DNA from: Hevea brasiliensis
Lineage: Eukaryota > Streptophyta > Magnoliopsida > Malpighiales > Euphorbiaceae
DNA length: 64,000 nucleotides
Assembly (NCBI RefSeq): GCF_030052815.1
Contig: NW_026614689.1
Coordinates: 1 to 64,000 of the forward strand
Direction of reading: 5' to 3'
Positions 34,629-46,500 of the stretch are shown here, in pieces. The notes below the pieces were generated by a model, which was not told the DNA's origin, made no database searches, and saw only the letters and a list, made by a program, of their open reading frames with translations. Both the position numbers and the translations under genes were made by a program. Every line of letters starts with the position of its first letter. The first letter of the stretch is position 1.

Positions 34629-36109
34629 TGTGGGGGCGAGGGGGGCATGAGGTGAAATATCATCCATTAGAATTATATAAAATGCACTAGGTAATGCCCA
34701 AGAAAGATGGTGGAGTCACAATGGTCTCACTTAAGTACCACCTCCTTAGACAACATTTCCTTGACATGCACTTCATACAATCATAATAGAATCAAGCCAC
34801 TGGTAAGTACTGTCTTCCCATAACACTACCACGGTACTAAGGATTTATGCCACGAAGGCATAGATAGACAGGAGTCGCCACCAGGGTAATAATCGGAACA
34901 TATTCAGTGTTTCTTCCGAGGTTCATGGATGGTAATTTACTCCTTACAGAGTTTCTACAACTGTCATTATCATAGCCCAATGTCTAGGTTCGGGATAATG
35001 GGTACGTAAGGGGAAGGTGTTAGGTACCCCTTACGCCTGGTCTAACCTCGTTGATTCGAGTGCCAGTCCTCTGCTAATGTTTTTAGAAGTCTTGTTTATT
35101 ATTTCTTTATTAAACTTTATCCTAAAAAATGTAATTCTAATCCTACACACGCAAGTAATTCACAAAAGGGTTGTTGTTCACACACAATTTTCATGCACAA
35201 GTAATTCCTATCTATGGGATTGCTAATTATTTAAATGACATTTACCAAATGACTAAAATTAATTTATTATTGAGAATTTAATTTACAAACGAATTCAATT
35301 TCAAATAACCCTACATTTCTATTTAACCTAATTAATTAATTTTCACAAAGTTACCCTAAGGATAATTGAACTATGTTAATTATGTACATGTGTAATTTAT
35401 TCTAATATCACATAAGGCCCAAACAATCACAACCTAATAAAGATTTCTAACATGCAAATTTATTTTATAATTACTAATTATTAAATTAAATTTATTTTAC
35501 ATGCCAATGTTAGTTTAATTTACAAACAAGATTAATTTTAATTTACAAAGTATTTATTTAAATTAATTACATGCAAAAGTCAGTTAAATTAAAAACAAAG
35601 TTAATTTTAATTTACCAAATAAAAATTCTATTATTACTACAATTTCATGCTAATGGTTATTCGAGGAGTTTAGGGCTACTTACCTGTTGGTAAATGCAGT
35701 TGCCATTGGGGCAAGCTACCCTTAAAAAAGGGTCTTCTCTTCTAGTATGGCAATGATATCCCTGGCTTACTCCCGTTTAGCTCCATGAAAATGCCCTCTT
35801 TGGTACTTACCTTAGTGCTACTTACCAATTTTATTTGTAATAAAAAATAGAGAAACTTTAAGAAATATCACTAGAAAAAAAAAAAGAAGAACCAAAAGAA
35901 TTTTGGCTATTCCCCTCTTAAATTTTCTTTTCTTTTTTTTTTTTTGTCTTCTCCTCCACCTTTTTTTTCCCCTGCTTTTTTCTTTTTCTTTTTTTTTTTA
36001 TTAGTGGGGTATTTATAGCATTTTGGGAGAGAGGTGTGATAGGGTTTGGAGTGCTAGCGTGATAAAGTTCAGATAACTTAAACAACAAGGATTGCAGAAT
36101 TTGGGTGAG
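34629..36109. repeat. Unclassified repeat between C1 and G4
   Basis: There is no gene here. Near 34890 the phrase ggagtcgccacc is followed at about 35001-35030 by ggtacgtaaggggaaggtg and ttaggtacc. These phrases resemble a motif I recall from LTR-type repeats in other plants, but I cannot assign the family. The middle is AT-rich, and 35870-36003 is low-complexity A-rich then T-rich. It may be part of another retrotransposon LTR or leader. G4 inserted at its right end. Confidence 0.4.
35870..36003. repeat. Low-complexity A-run and T/C-run
   Basis: A 13-base A-rich run at about 35875-35887 is followed by long T runs with interspersed C (35925-36001). This is simple sequence with no coding potential. 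Confidence 0.7.
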
Positions 36110-38554
36110 TGTAACATCCTCACTTTAGCTAGTCCGTATAGTCTACTGTTCCGGTGACTAGTGTTGCTCCGGGCAGCTAGAACATCCGAAAAAATATTTA
36201 AACTAAAGTGAGGAACCATAATTAACTCAAATATTAATAAGAAAAAATTAGAAAAAATTTTAAAAATAAAATACAACCAAGTTAAATGAGCCAGTGCCCT
36301 AGCGATGGGTAACCGAGTGAGAAGTTACAGTTCTCGCAACTAAGAGCCCTAGACCCGAGGGGAAAATTATAAAATAATTTCAATCCCTAAATTTCAGTAG
36401 CCTTTGTTAAGGCAAGATTATGATGATTTTAATGAAGTTAAAAGGGTAGTATGGCTGCCCACAATAAGCATCTTGTAAGTGGAGTGATGAAATGCCATGA
36501 TAATGCATGGTTTGTGATATTTGAGTTAGGGTTTAGGGTGAAAAATGATACTTTGACCATGTGATGATGGAAGTAGGTTTTAATGGTCAATTAGTGACCA
36601 TTTGGTTCCGTTTAAACCAAAAATGAAGTGAATTGTGTAGGGGGATTAGAGTTTGGTATAGCTGCCCTTGGTGACCTGCAGGACTGGGCATGAGTCTAGC
36701 AGGTTTGGGCGGCAATAACTTGAATTGTAGAGGTTCAATTGGTGCAAGGACAATTGGACATGAAACTAGACACATAATGGCACAACTATGGTGAAGAAAC
36801 CATATCCAGAAAACCAAACCAAGTTGACTAAAAGTTTGCCCTAATCCGGGTGACCTGCATTCTGCCTGGGCAAAATGACCAAATAAACAATGTTTAGTTA
36901 TTTGGCCGTAACTCAGCGTAGAAAGGTCCAATTGATCTGAAATTTTACCAGAAACAAGTTGAGATATAGATCTACAACTTTCACGAAGAAACCTAACCCA
37001 AATTATGACCAGAACATATTCAAAAAGTGAGTTATAGTCACTATTCCAAGTACTATAGATTTGGTCAGTCCAGAAATTATGAAAAAATTTCAATCCGGCC
37101 AGTTGTGGTTTTTGGGCCATAACTTGAGTTACAAAACTCCAAATGGAGTGAATCAAAAAAAGGAAATGCAACTAGACAAAATAAGGAACAACTTTCATGT
37201 TGATCATTTTGCCAAATTCCCATTGCAAAAATGACTAATGGAACAGTAAACCCAAAGCTTAAAAATTGAAAATTTTGTCCAATTAACATTAAGCTTAGAA
37301 ATGGTATTGGCAACCAATACCAACAGATTTAAAATGCAAAATGTGGTATGTTGATGATATTTAAACCAATATACCTATTGTCAATGCAAAAGTCAACATT
37401 TTAGTTGACTAATGAAATGAATAGTAGTCATAAAATTTCAATTTCAAAGAATTACATAAATTAGAAGTGTTAAATGCCCTAGTAGGCCTAATGTGATTGG
37501 TTTGGATAGTTTGGCATATCAATAGGGTTCTGTTAGTAGTACTGCATATGACTTCATGCCATTCTGTGTTTCATGGCTTCCCATGCCATTCTATGACATA
37601 ATAGCCTTTGGCTATGTTATTTGAGTTGATATACTTGGGTTTTAACCCGGATAATTATCACAGCTTATTAGCTGTTCTGTTACACACCGGGAGACACAAT
37701 GTGATCGATGGTGTGATGGTCCGAGGTACTAAGTACCCAAAGTGCGGTTACTGCTTATCCATCCACCAACTAGTATGGGTTACTCGGGCTATGATAATAA
37801 ACCTTACCAAATTTTAATTGAATAATGCTACAAATAATATCAGAAATTAAGCCTACTAAAAAATGTAAACATACATTCTGTATACTTTTTTTTTATTTTA
37901 TTTTATTTTATTTTATATTGTCACCACTAAGCAGAATTGCTTAGCGCTGCCGCTTGCCACGCAGTACTGAGACCTAGCTGGGAGCCCAGCAGACATCGAC
38001 ACGGTGAGCCTTCGAGTCGCATCCGAGTCCAGAGTCACCTCACCTCTGCAGTGCATATGGTAGGACATTAGGATTTTGGGTAGCATTTTGTATTTTATAT
38101 TTTGTATTAGTTTTGGGATTGTAACTATAAACTCTTGAAATTATTTGATGATGTAAATATATGAAATTTCATATTATTGAATTTTTCTGTATATTATGTT
38201 GAGAAATATTTATGAATATGCTTCCAGTAATGAAGTGAAAAGAAAAATTTCTAAAAATAGTGTTGTGATTTGAGATTGAGATTTTGAGATTGACTTGAAT
38301 GTGTATAATGGAGTTTGGATTTGGAAATTATATTGGAAGTGTTTTTAAACAGGTTCAGAAAAACTGTTTTTCCAATTTATAGCCGGCACTCTGCCGGATT
38401 TTCTATAAAATTTGCGAAAAAATTCAGATTTATCAAAAATTGAAAATAAATGAATTAAAAGGGATAAATTATAATTGAAACATAAATTGGTGCTCCGGCA
38501 CATTGAGTGGCATATCTTGCTCGGCTACACTGTAGACGGGTAATGGGTGTCACA
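36110..38554 (+). repeat. 5' LTR of G4
   Basis: It runs from TGTAACATCC to GGGTGTCACA, 2445 bp, in the opposite orientation to G2/G3 LTRs. It shares with them the terminal sequence and phrases such as the aaatggagtgaatc block near 37141. Five bases before it are GTGAG. A TTTTA-type microsatellite lies at about 37887-37917. The ORFs at 36013-37313 and 37608-37817 are fortuitous LTR frames. Confidence 0.85.
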
Positions 38555-38559
38555 TTTAG

Positions 38560-38571
38560 TGGTATCAGAGC
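38560..38571 (+). other. Primer binding site of G4
   Basis: TGGTATCAGAGC, a perfect initiator tRNA-Met site, five bases after the LTR. Confidence 0.85.
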
Positions 38572-38682
38572 ATCGGTTTAGGCGTTTTTGGGCCTAGATA
38601 GAGTGCATACCATTGCATTGCATTTATAAGTGTTGAGGTGACACTGATGCAGATCTATTTATTTTCTTATTTTGAATAGGAT

Positions 38683-39785
38683 ATGGATCTTGCTTCACAA
38701 AGAGCAGTTGATGAAGAGGTGGAGAGTCGTGCTCCACCTAGGGCTGAATCTGGGGGCAGGGTAGAATCTACTCCACCAGCAGCTGAGGCACCTGCCCAAC
38801 CCCAGTTTGCTCTATTTCAGCAAATGACTGAATTCTACCGGCAAACAATGGGGGCAATTCCACCACCACAACCATAGCCACAACCTCCACCAGCACCATA
38901 GAAATCTCATCTGGAGAAACTGCGAAAGCATGGGGCTGTGGACTTCTTTGGGAAGAGGGAGGATGATCCCATGACAGCAAAAAACTGGTTGGATAGAACC
39001 ATCAGAGTGCTAAAACAGCTTAACTGCACCCCTGAGCAAAACCTGGAGGGTGTTGTGTCCCTACTTCAGGATGATGCATATCAGTGGTGGGACACAGTAA
39101 CCAGTGAGGTGCAACTTGAATGGATCACCTGGGAATTCTTTCTCATAGAGTTCAGGAAGAAATATGTGAGCAAAGGGTATTTAGAAGAGCGAAGAAGAGA
39201 ATTTATCAGTTTGAGGCAGAGGCAATTGTCAGTGGTAGAATATGAGCGTGAGTTTGTCAGACTGAGTAGATATGGGAGGGAGATAGTCCCTACAGAGGCA
39301 GAGAGGTGCAGAAGGTTTGAAGAAGGGCTCAATGACAATATCAAAGTCATGATCACAGCATTGGAGATCACAAATTTTGCTAAACTAGTTGATGCTGCAT
39401 CAAAAGTGGACAGGGTCCGAATAAATGAACAAAATAAAAGGGAAGGACAGCAAAAGAGGGGTCCGGGTCAGTCTAGTACATTTTCTGCTCCCAGTAAGAA
39501 GAGTAAGGGTCCTCCTACTCAGAGTTTAGGACCACCACAGGGTTAGGGTCAGTCTCAAGGGCCCAGACCACAGTTCACACCTAGGAGGGGCCAGTCCACA
39601 CCATCAGTGGGCAGCTCTCTAGGGACGGTGTTCAGGGGACCAGCCCCAGCATATTCTGCCTGTCAGTACTACCAGAAGTGGCATAAGGGGGAATGTTGGC
39701 GAGTGACCGATGCATGCTTACAGTGTGGATCTACGGAACATCAGATCAAGAATTGTCCGAAAAGGACTACTACAGTTGCTCCAAC
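38683..39785 (+). pseudogene. gag: G4 gag (nearly complete, three in-frame TAG)
   Basis: The start at 38683 reads MDLASQRAVDEEVES. A P/Q-rich segment carries TAG at 38875-38877 and 38899-38901, both where the repeat pattern calls for glutamine. The capsid (38938-39540) is open over 202 codons and reads CTPEQNLEGVVSLLQDDA, QWWDTVTSEVQLEWITWEF and FRKKYVSKGYLEERRREFI, with a charged C-terminal tail. A third TAG at 39544-39546 again replaces a probable glutamine. The zinc region follows (WHKGECW, then C-x2-C-x4-H-x4-C in CLQCGSTEHQIKNC, about 39718-39759). It ends at the solo LTR. Except for the three TAGs the gene looks well preserved. Confidence 0.88.
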
Positions 39786-42116
39786 TGTGACACCCCTTAC
39801 CCGTCTATAGTGTAGCCGAGCAAGATATGCCACGCAGTGTATCGGATCACTCTATTTTAATTCAATCATTTCTTTTTCCTAATTTATTATTTTTTTTTTG
39901 TTTTTTTTAATAGTTATGAAGTAAAATTTATGAAATATAATTCATTTAAGTCATTTATTGAAATTATAATTTATTTGAGATTCCAAAAATTTTATAAAAA
40001 ATCCGGCAGAGTATCAGCTAAAAGTGGAGAAAACAGTTCTTCGAAACCTGTGAAAAACACTTCCAAAATTTTCAACTAATCCCAAACTCCATTTCATCAT
40101 CAAAATCTCAATATTTTTCAACAACATTTCCATTTCTCAATCATTCATTTCTCATGGTATTCATATACAAGCAATAAATAAATACTCAATTTTCCATTCA
40201 TAAACACAATTTTCACTATTTACATTAACATCAAAATACATTACATAAGTCTCAATTACACAAGAGAAAATAAAAGTTAGTTACAAAATACCAAAATGAA
40301 ACCTAGTGTCCTACCAATGCACTGAAGATGGTGAGGTGACACAGACACTATGCAGAGCTGTAGGAGGTCTCACCCAGTCTGTGGTCTAGTTGAATTTCCT
40401 TCTTTGAATCACTCCATTTGGAGTTTTGTAGCTCAAGTTATGGTCCAAAAACCACAACTGGCCGGATTGGAATTTTTCCGATCGACCATATCTACAAAGT
40501 GTTGAATAGTGATTACAACTCACTTGTTGGATAGGTTCTGGTCATAATTTGGGTTAGGCTTCTTCATGAAAGTTGTTGGTCTATATCTCAACTTGTTCCT
40601 GGTAAAATATCAGGTCAATTGAGCCACTCTACACAGAGTTATGGCACTGTTCATGTGGTCATTTTGCAGAAATAGACTGCAGGTCACCCGGATTGGGGCA
40701 AGCTTTTAGTCCACTTGGTTTGGTTTTATGGGCATAGTTTCTTCACCAAAGTTGTGCCATTATGTGTCTAGTTTCATGTCCAATTTGCCTTGCACCAATT
40801 GAACCTCTAGAGTTCAAGTTATGGTTGCCCAAACTTGTTGGACTCATATCCAATTCTGCAGGTCACCTAGGGCAGCCACACTAAACCTAAATCCCATTAC
40901 TAAACACACTTCATTTCTTGTTTACCAATAACCAAATGGTCACTAATTGAACATTAAAATGTTCCTACACCATTATAGGAGCTAAACTCTAATTTGCTTA
41001 AAACCCTAAATTCTCAATTTCTCTACTCTTCCATTAACCTACAATTCAATGTGCTAAATGTTAAGTTCATATCAAGGGCAGCTTATATACTCATTTAATC
41101 CAAAGAAATCATCAAAACTCTAATAAATCCATGGCTGCCAAAAATATAAAGTGAGTACATCAAAGGTTTTCATTTGAATTTCTTATAAATTTCAAGTTAA
41201 ATCAACTTCCTAGTCATGAATTTAAAGAGAGAGGAAGATATTGGACACTAACCTTCTTAAAGCTCCCACTTAAGCTTGTCAATCTTCAAGATTTCTCCCT
41301 CTAATGGCTGTCTAAATATGATTTAGGGTGTGAGGATAAATTTTAGTGAAGTGAGGATGAGGTTTTATGGTGTAAAGGGTGAGGTTTTAGCAAGAAAAAG
41401 AGAAAGCTTTAATGGAGATAGTGAGGGAAAGAGGGGCTGCCGGAAATTGAAGGAGATGAGCAGAAAATTTTTTTCAATTTTTAACTCCTTTTTGTCCTTT
41501 TTAATTGATTTAAAGGTGCTTGTTAAAAGATGATTGGTGGAGCTCTTTTTAAAGACATCATATGATGTCATAATTAAGTATTTTCTTTCATTTTCTTTTC
41601 TTCTTTTCTCAACTCATTTTCAATTCAATTTTTAGCAATATTTATTCACATTTTATATTATAATAATTATTTACTTAACTGGACAAGTCGGCCAAAAATC
41701 ATCTCTGAAGACGAAATGACCAAAATGCCCTCCGTTTGGCTTAACGGGCTAAAATTGTCTCAGATCTGATTGAAAATTCTTCTAAGTATTTTCTTAGCAT
41801 TCTAATGCCATAGAAACCTCAATGACCCTTCTCTGGAGTCTCAAAAATTATTTTATGAATTTTCCTCCAAGTCTAGGGCTCCTAGTTGCGAGAACCGCAA
41901 CTTCCTACTAGGTTACCCATCGCTTGGGCACCGGCTCATTTAACTTGGTTGTATTTTATTTCTAAAATTTTTTCTAAATTTTTCTTATTAATATTTGAGT
42001 TAATTATGGTTCCTCACTTTAGTTTAAATATTTTTCTAGACGTTTCTAGCTGTTCGGACCGACACCGATCACCGGAACAGTAGAATGTACGGAATTGCTA
42101 CAGGGAGGGTGTTACA
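39786..42116 (-). mobile_element. Solo LTR of a G3-related gypsy family
   Basis: TGTGACACCCC at 39786 and GTGTTACA at 42116 are flanked by CCAAC at 39781-39785 and 42117-42121, with no internal region. It therefore arose by recombination between the two LTRs of a former insertion. It resembles the G3 LTR but lacks about 0.77 kb: sequence jumps from the gtggtcta of 26303 to the agttgaatttcc of 27080, at a shared GTCTA. Orientation is inverse to G4. No genes are present; the ORFs at 41330-41571 and 41886-42083 are LTR frames. Confidence 0.9.
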
Positions 42117-42121
42117 CCAAC

Positions 42122-42570
42122 ACAAGCTGATAGACCTGCTCCTGTACCACAAAGGGGTAGGAAACCTGGTAAACCTGAGGCAGCTGGCCCATCACTGAGG
42201 CCTGCATCTGAGTCAGCTGAGAGGCCAGATACTAGAGTACTTGCCAGGGCCTATGCCATCAGAGCTCAGGAGGAGCAAGATGCCCCAGATGTCATCAGGG
42301 GTACGTTTTCCCTCTACAACACTTCTGTGCATGCATTGGTGGATCCAGGATCCACTCATTCCTACATTTGCATCAAACTACCCAAAGAGAGGGAAATTCT
42401 AGTAGAGGGGAGTGATCAAGACATTCTGATCACAAATCCACTGGGCCACAGTGTGGTAGTGAATAAGGTGTATAAAGGTTGCCCGTTGAGGATTCAGGGG
42501 TGCGAATTCTCGGCAGACCTAATTGAAATGCCTTCCCACGAGTTTGACGCGATTTTGGGAATGGACTGGT
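42122..42570 (+). pseudogene. pro: G4 Gag-protease linker and protease N-terminal half
   Basis: After the solo LTR the host frame resumes with a P/G-rich linker (PQRGRKPGKPEAAG) and ARVLARAYAIRAQEEQ. The protease follows: HALVDPGSTHSYI with the catalytic aspartate, VVNKVYKGCPLRIQG and AILGMDW at the end, where C2 inserted. The part from 42327 is open. The remainder continues at 52167 as [11 protein letters not shown]. It is nearly identical in outline to the G3 protease. Confidence 0.88.
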
Positions 42571-42573
42571 AAT

Positions 42574-44712
42574 TGAAGGAACGGAAGCGTGAAAAACACA
42601 AGTTTATACCATTGAATTCAAAAATTTTCACCTAGGGTCACATGCATCATGCAAGATTTATTTTTATCTATTTGATTTCAATGATAAACAACATATTAAA
42701 ACTCTTTTAATATGTTTTTGGATCTTTATTTTCCATTTAAGATTTTAAAATTAATCAGATTAATTTTAGAACCCTAGATTAAATCAAGAACGATTACACT
42801 AACCTCTTGATGCATCGCAGTTTCGCGCTTTGAGATTCATCTTCGTGATACCGGATGTTGTCCTCTAGCTGTCCACACCAAGAACACCTATGGCAGCCCT
42901 TGAATAGCTTCTAAAGCTTTTTCTATTAATTAGAAAATCAAGTTCTGCCTTTTAAGAGATTAAAGATGTAAACAGGACACTAGAAACAATTTCTAGCATT
43001 CTTAATTCAAGAGATTGATGGCTAATCTCTTTAAATTGATGAGAGATGAAGAAAAATAGATGAAAACCCTCAAAGTGGCGTGACAAAGGAGAGGAGTGGC
43101 TGCTGGTTGCTTTTTCTTTTCATAACAACACTTAAATAGCTAGGTTAACACATTAAACCCTTGCCACATGTCACCCTTTGATTAGCTCTAGGTTTAAGTG
43201 ACTCAATCACATTGTGCCAAGTGTCAAACCTATATTTAATCTTGATTTTAATCATCTTACATGATTAAAAATATTTGGCAAGCTTATGTGTAATCCCACG
43301 TGTCACCATCTCATGGTGCCACGTGTCACCATCTCATGGTGCCACGTGTCACCATCTCATGGTGCCACGTGTCACCATCTATGAAATGACCAAAATGCCC
43401 CTATGTCTTCATTTTGAGTTCTTAACCCAAAATAATTATTTTTCTTCTTTTAATTAATTTATATCAAATATAAATTAATTAATTAATCTCTATTAATTAA
43501 TTTCTCATTAATTAAATTCATATTTAAACACTTTAAATATAAATTTAACTTATACTATACATCCAATAATCTAGATTTGGTTTCAGTCATGCTAGGGACT
43601 TTGCAATTTAATTGCAAACCAAACCTATTTAATTAATCAATTAAACTCTTTAATTAATTAATTAAATCATATTTAAATAGGTGATAACTTGTGTATGTGT
43701 GTGACTTACTAGGCTCATCACTAATTGGGAATGAGACATGATATCAACTCTTAATATCATCAGAACTCTTTCTTACAATAAATGATTTCTCTAAATCATT
43801 TTATGAACCTCATAGACCATGGTTAACACCTAGCATAGCATGCCATGGCCACCCAATTAGAAATAATGTTTACATTAAATGAACGTATAATCATATGTTA
43901 CCATGAACTAGAATCTCTCATTACAAAATCCCAACTCAAGCCTGAGTCATGGTTTATGTCAAACTCCATTTGCTATGAATATTATGTTCTCTTTTAATTC
44001 CAGTTCTTGATTAAAAGATTTTCTCTTGAAACTCTTTCTCGAATAAATCTATCTGTCCTGGCCAGGAACTTGAAACATCAAGAACAATTAAATGAACATA
44101 GGATTTTATCTCTATTTACTTAGAGGAACAGATTCCATCTTGATCAACACCTACCTCCATATATAACTAGTAGGAGCCAACACATGCCCATATACCCATA
44201 CACAGACAAGTATGAAAGCAGATCAAACTCAAACTACCTATATACAAGATAATCGTGCTATCTCAGTCTAAAGATTATATGCAATCGATATGATTTATGA
44301 CAAAACATTGACAAGAGTAAACTCCATGTGCTTGTCATAAGTGTCACCGTTCAGCCTACTTATCATTTATAAGTGCCTATCATGTTTGTCATATGGCATG
44401 AGACTCACCATTCCATCTTATTTATATCTCATATAAATAACTTGGGAACAAACATGAATACAATCTTTCCGGATAAGTCATGTCCTTATTATGAAGTATC
44501 CTCGATTGTTAACCTATTTATGATACTTTGTGCTAGAAATATTGTCACTCATATTCTTAACAACTTAAGAATAATATTTCTAACAAAATATCAATGGACC
44601 TTTTCTATTACACATAAATATATTATGTAAACTAAAAGTGGAAATGCCTTTATTAATAAAAATATATACAAGATACATACTAAATGATATGCTCTAGGGC
44701 ATACTACTAACA
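42574..44712 (-). repeat. 3' LTR of copia C2
   Basis: 2139 bp, TGAAGG to CTAACA. Compared with the 5' LTR it shows numerous small changes concentrated at CAG/CTG sites and one more unit of the 23-bp repeat at 43296. No genes are present. Confidence 0.9.
43296..43380. repeat. 23-bp minisatellite with G-box in the C2 3' LTR
   Basis: Units of 23 bp at 43296, 43319 and 43342 plus a partial unit at 43365 begin CCACGTG and contain CACCAT-ctc-ATGGTG, a small hairpin. CACGTG is the core of plant G-box elements. The 5' LTR has two units plus a partial (50761-50820), and C1 has a single decayed copy (about 5692-5730). Confidence 0.8.
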
Positions 44713-46500
44713 ATCTCCCACTAGCACTAGAGCCATTCATTACAATACCTTAGACCCATCTTCTCAAGATGTCGATCTAACCGAACTTGTGACAAAGCTT
44801 AGTGAATGGTTCAAACAGGATTTTTCAAATGATGTTATTTTTCCGCATGGCTATATTGCCTTGCCCAACTATATCTCGATAATATGGTAGTGCCTTTCTA
44901 TGTGTTTGGATTTTGGTGAGACCTTAGTTCCTTAGCTCAGATGATCGCTCCATTATTGTCACAGTAGTGGAACTGCTGACTCAATGGAAGGAACTACTGT
45001 AAGTTCTGTCATGAACTTCTTTATCCAAACAGCCTTTGCAAGATATGATGCAAAGAATATACTCACTTTCAGAGTGGAATCTGCAATGCTCGCTTTGGAA
45101 CTCTTCCAACCGATCGCACCACCATTACAAATGAACACATATCCAGAGGTAGACTTTCTATCATCGATATCGATTGGAAATCGAATCGATAACCATCCAA
45201 TTGCAAGTTTCACCTCCATAAATCAAGAATAAATCCTTAGTTCTTCTCAAGTACTTAAGGATATTCTTGACAGCTATCCAGTGTTCCAAACCTAGATTGG
45301 ATTGATACCTGCTAGTCAAACTAACAGCATATGCGATATCCGGCCTAGTACACAACATTGCATACATTAAACTTCCAATAGCCGAAGCATATGGAATCCT
45401 GGCCATCTTATCTCTTTCTTCAGGTGTCTTTGGAGACATCTCTTTAGAAAGATGGATACCATGTCTCACTGGTAACAATCCTCTCTTGGAATCAAGCATG
45501 TTAAACCTCTTTAACACCTTTTCCAAGTATAGACTTTGGGATAAACCAATTATTCTTTTCGCTCTATCTCTATAGATGTGAATCCCAAGAATATAGGTTG
45601 CCTCCCCTAAGTCTTTCATGGAGAATGTATTTGACAACCATACCTTTATAGTCGTCAACATACCTGTGTCATTACCCATCAATAGTGTGTCATTACCCAT
45701 CAATAATGTGTCATTACCCATCAATAGTGTCATCCACATATAAGACAAGGAAAGTGATAGCACTGTCACTAACCTTCTTATATACACATGGCTCATCCTC
45801 ATTTTTGATAAAAACCAAAGGATTTAATGGCTTCATCAAAACGGATGTTCCAACTCCTAGAAGCTTGTTTCAACCCATAAATGGATCGCTTTAGCTTGCA
45901 TACCTTGGAACCATCTTGGGATTCAAATCCCCTAGGTTGTTCCATGAAAATGTTTTCTTCAATGTATCCATTGAGAAAAGCTGTTTTGACATCCATCTGC
46001 CAAATCTCATAATCATAGTATGTAGCTATTGCTAGTAAAATCCTAATTGATTTAAGCATGGCAACAGGCGAGAAAGTCTCCTCATAGTCGATTCCTTGCC
46101 TTTGGCGAAACCCTTTCGCTACTAGCCTTGCCTTATAGGTCTCTACCTTTCCATCAGAACCAATTTTCTTCTTGAAAACCCATTTGTTCCCTATAGGTAT
46201 AATACCTTCAGGTGGGTCAACAAGATCCCAAACTTGATTCTTATACATGGAATCAATCTCGAATTTTATAGCATCAATCCATTTTGAAGAGTCTATATCT
46301 GATATAGCTTCTTCATAGGTAAGTGGATCATCTCCATGATCTACTTCTTCATGAGTAGACAACTCTTGTTCTTCTTCATGAAGAAAACCATATCTCACTG
46401 GTGGGTGAGATACCCTGGTTGTTCTACGAGGACCCGCAGTAGATGTTTCATAAACGGGTATTGGTTGACTAGATGTATCTATATCCATCTCGATTCATTG
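44713..46500 (-). pseudogene. pol: C2 pol: reverse transcriptase and RNase H (broken)
   Basis: 45799-46488 covers the RT start with NKWVFKKKIG, RQGIDYEETFSPVAM, MDVKTAFLNGYIEE and KRSIYGLKQASRSW. 45161-45802 covers the rest with TFSMKDLGEATYILGIHI, YASAIGSLMYAMLCTRPDIA and the connection to RNase H. 44959-45219 is RNase H with STSGYVF. The YVDD region near 45735-45750 is out of frame, and directly after it a 21-base unit is present three times (45666-45728). Frame breaks coincide with CTG sites, so part of the damage may be a sequencing artefact. Confidence 0.85.
45666..45728 (-). repeat. Three 21-bp tandem units inside C2 RT
   Basis: Units at 45666, 45687 and 45708 differ by a single base and encode LLMGNDT three times on the - strand, directly after the YVDD catalytic motif. 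C1 has one unit at the same position (about 8027-8050). Confidence 0.85.

Noticed and set aside
36110..36280. Independent promoter or gene start at the left edge of G4
   Set aside because: The TGTAAC terminus, the primer site after 38554 and similarity to other LTR ends show it is an LTR boundary.
42567..42573. A clean 5-bp target duplication for C2
   Set aside because: Only TGGT is clearly repeated. One or two extra bases on each side blur the boundary, so the exact duplication is not asserted.
43296..43380. CRISPR-like array
   Set aside because: The 23-bp units are directly adjacent without spacers, inside a plant LTR. It is a minisatellite.
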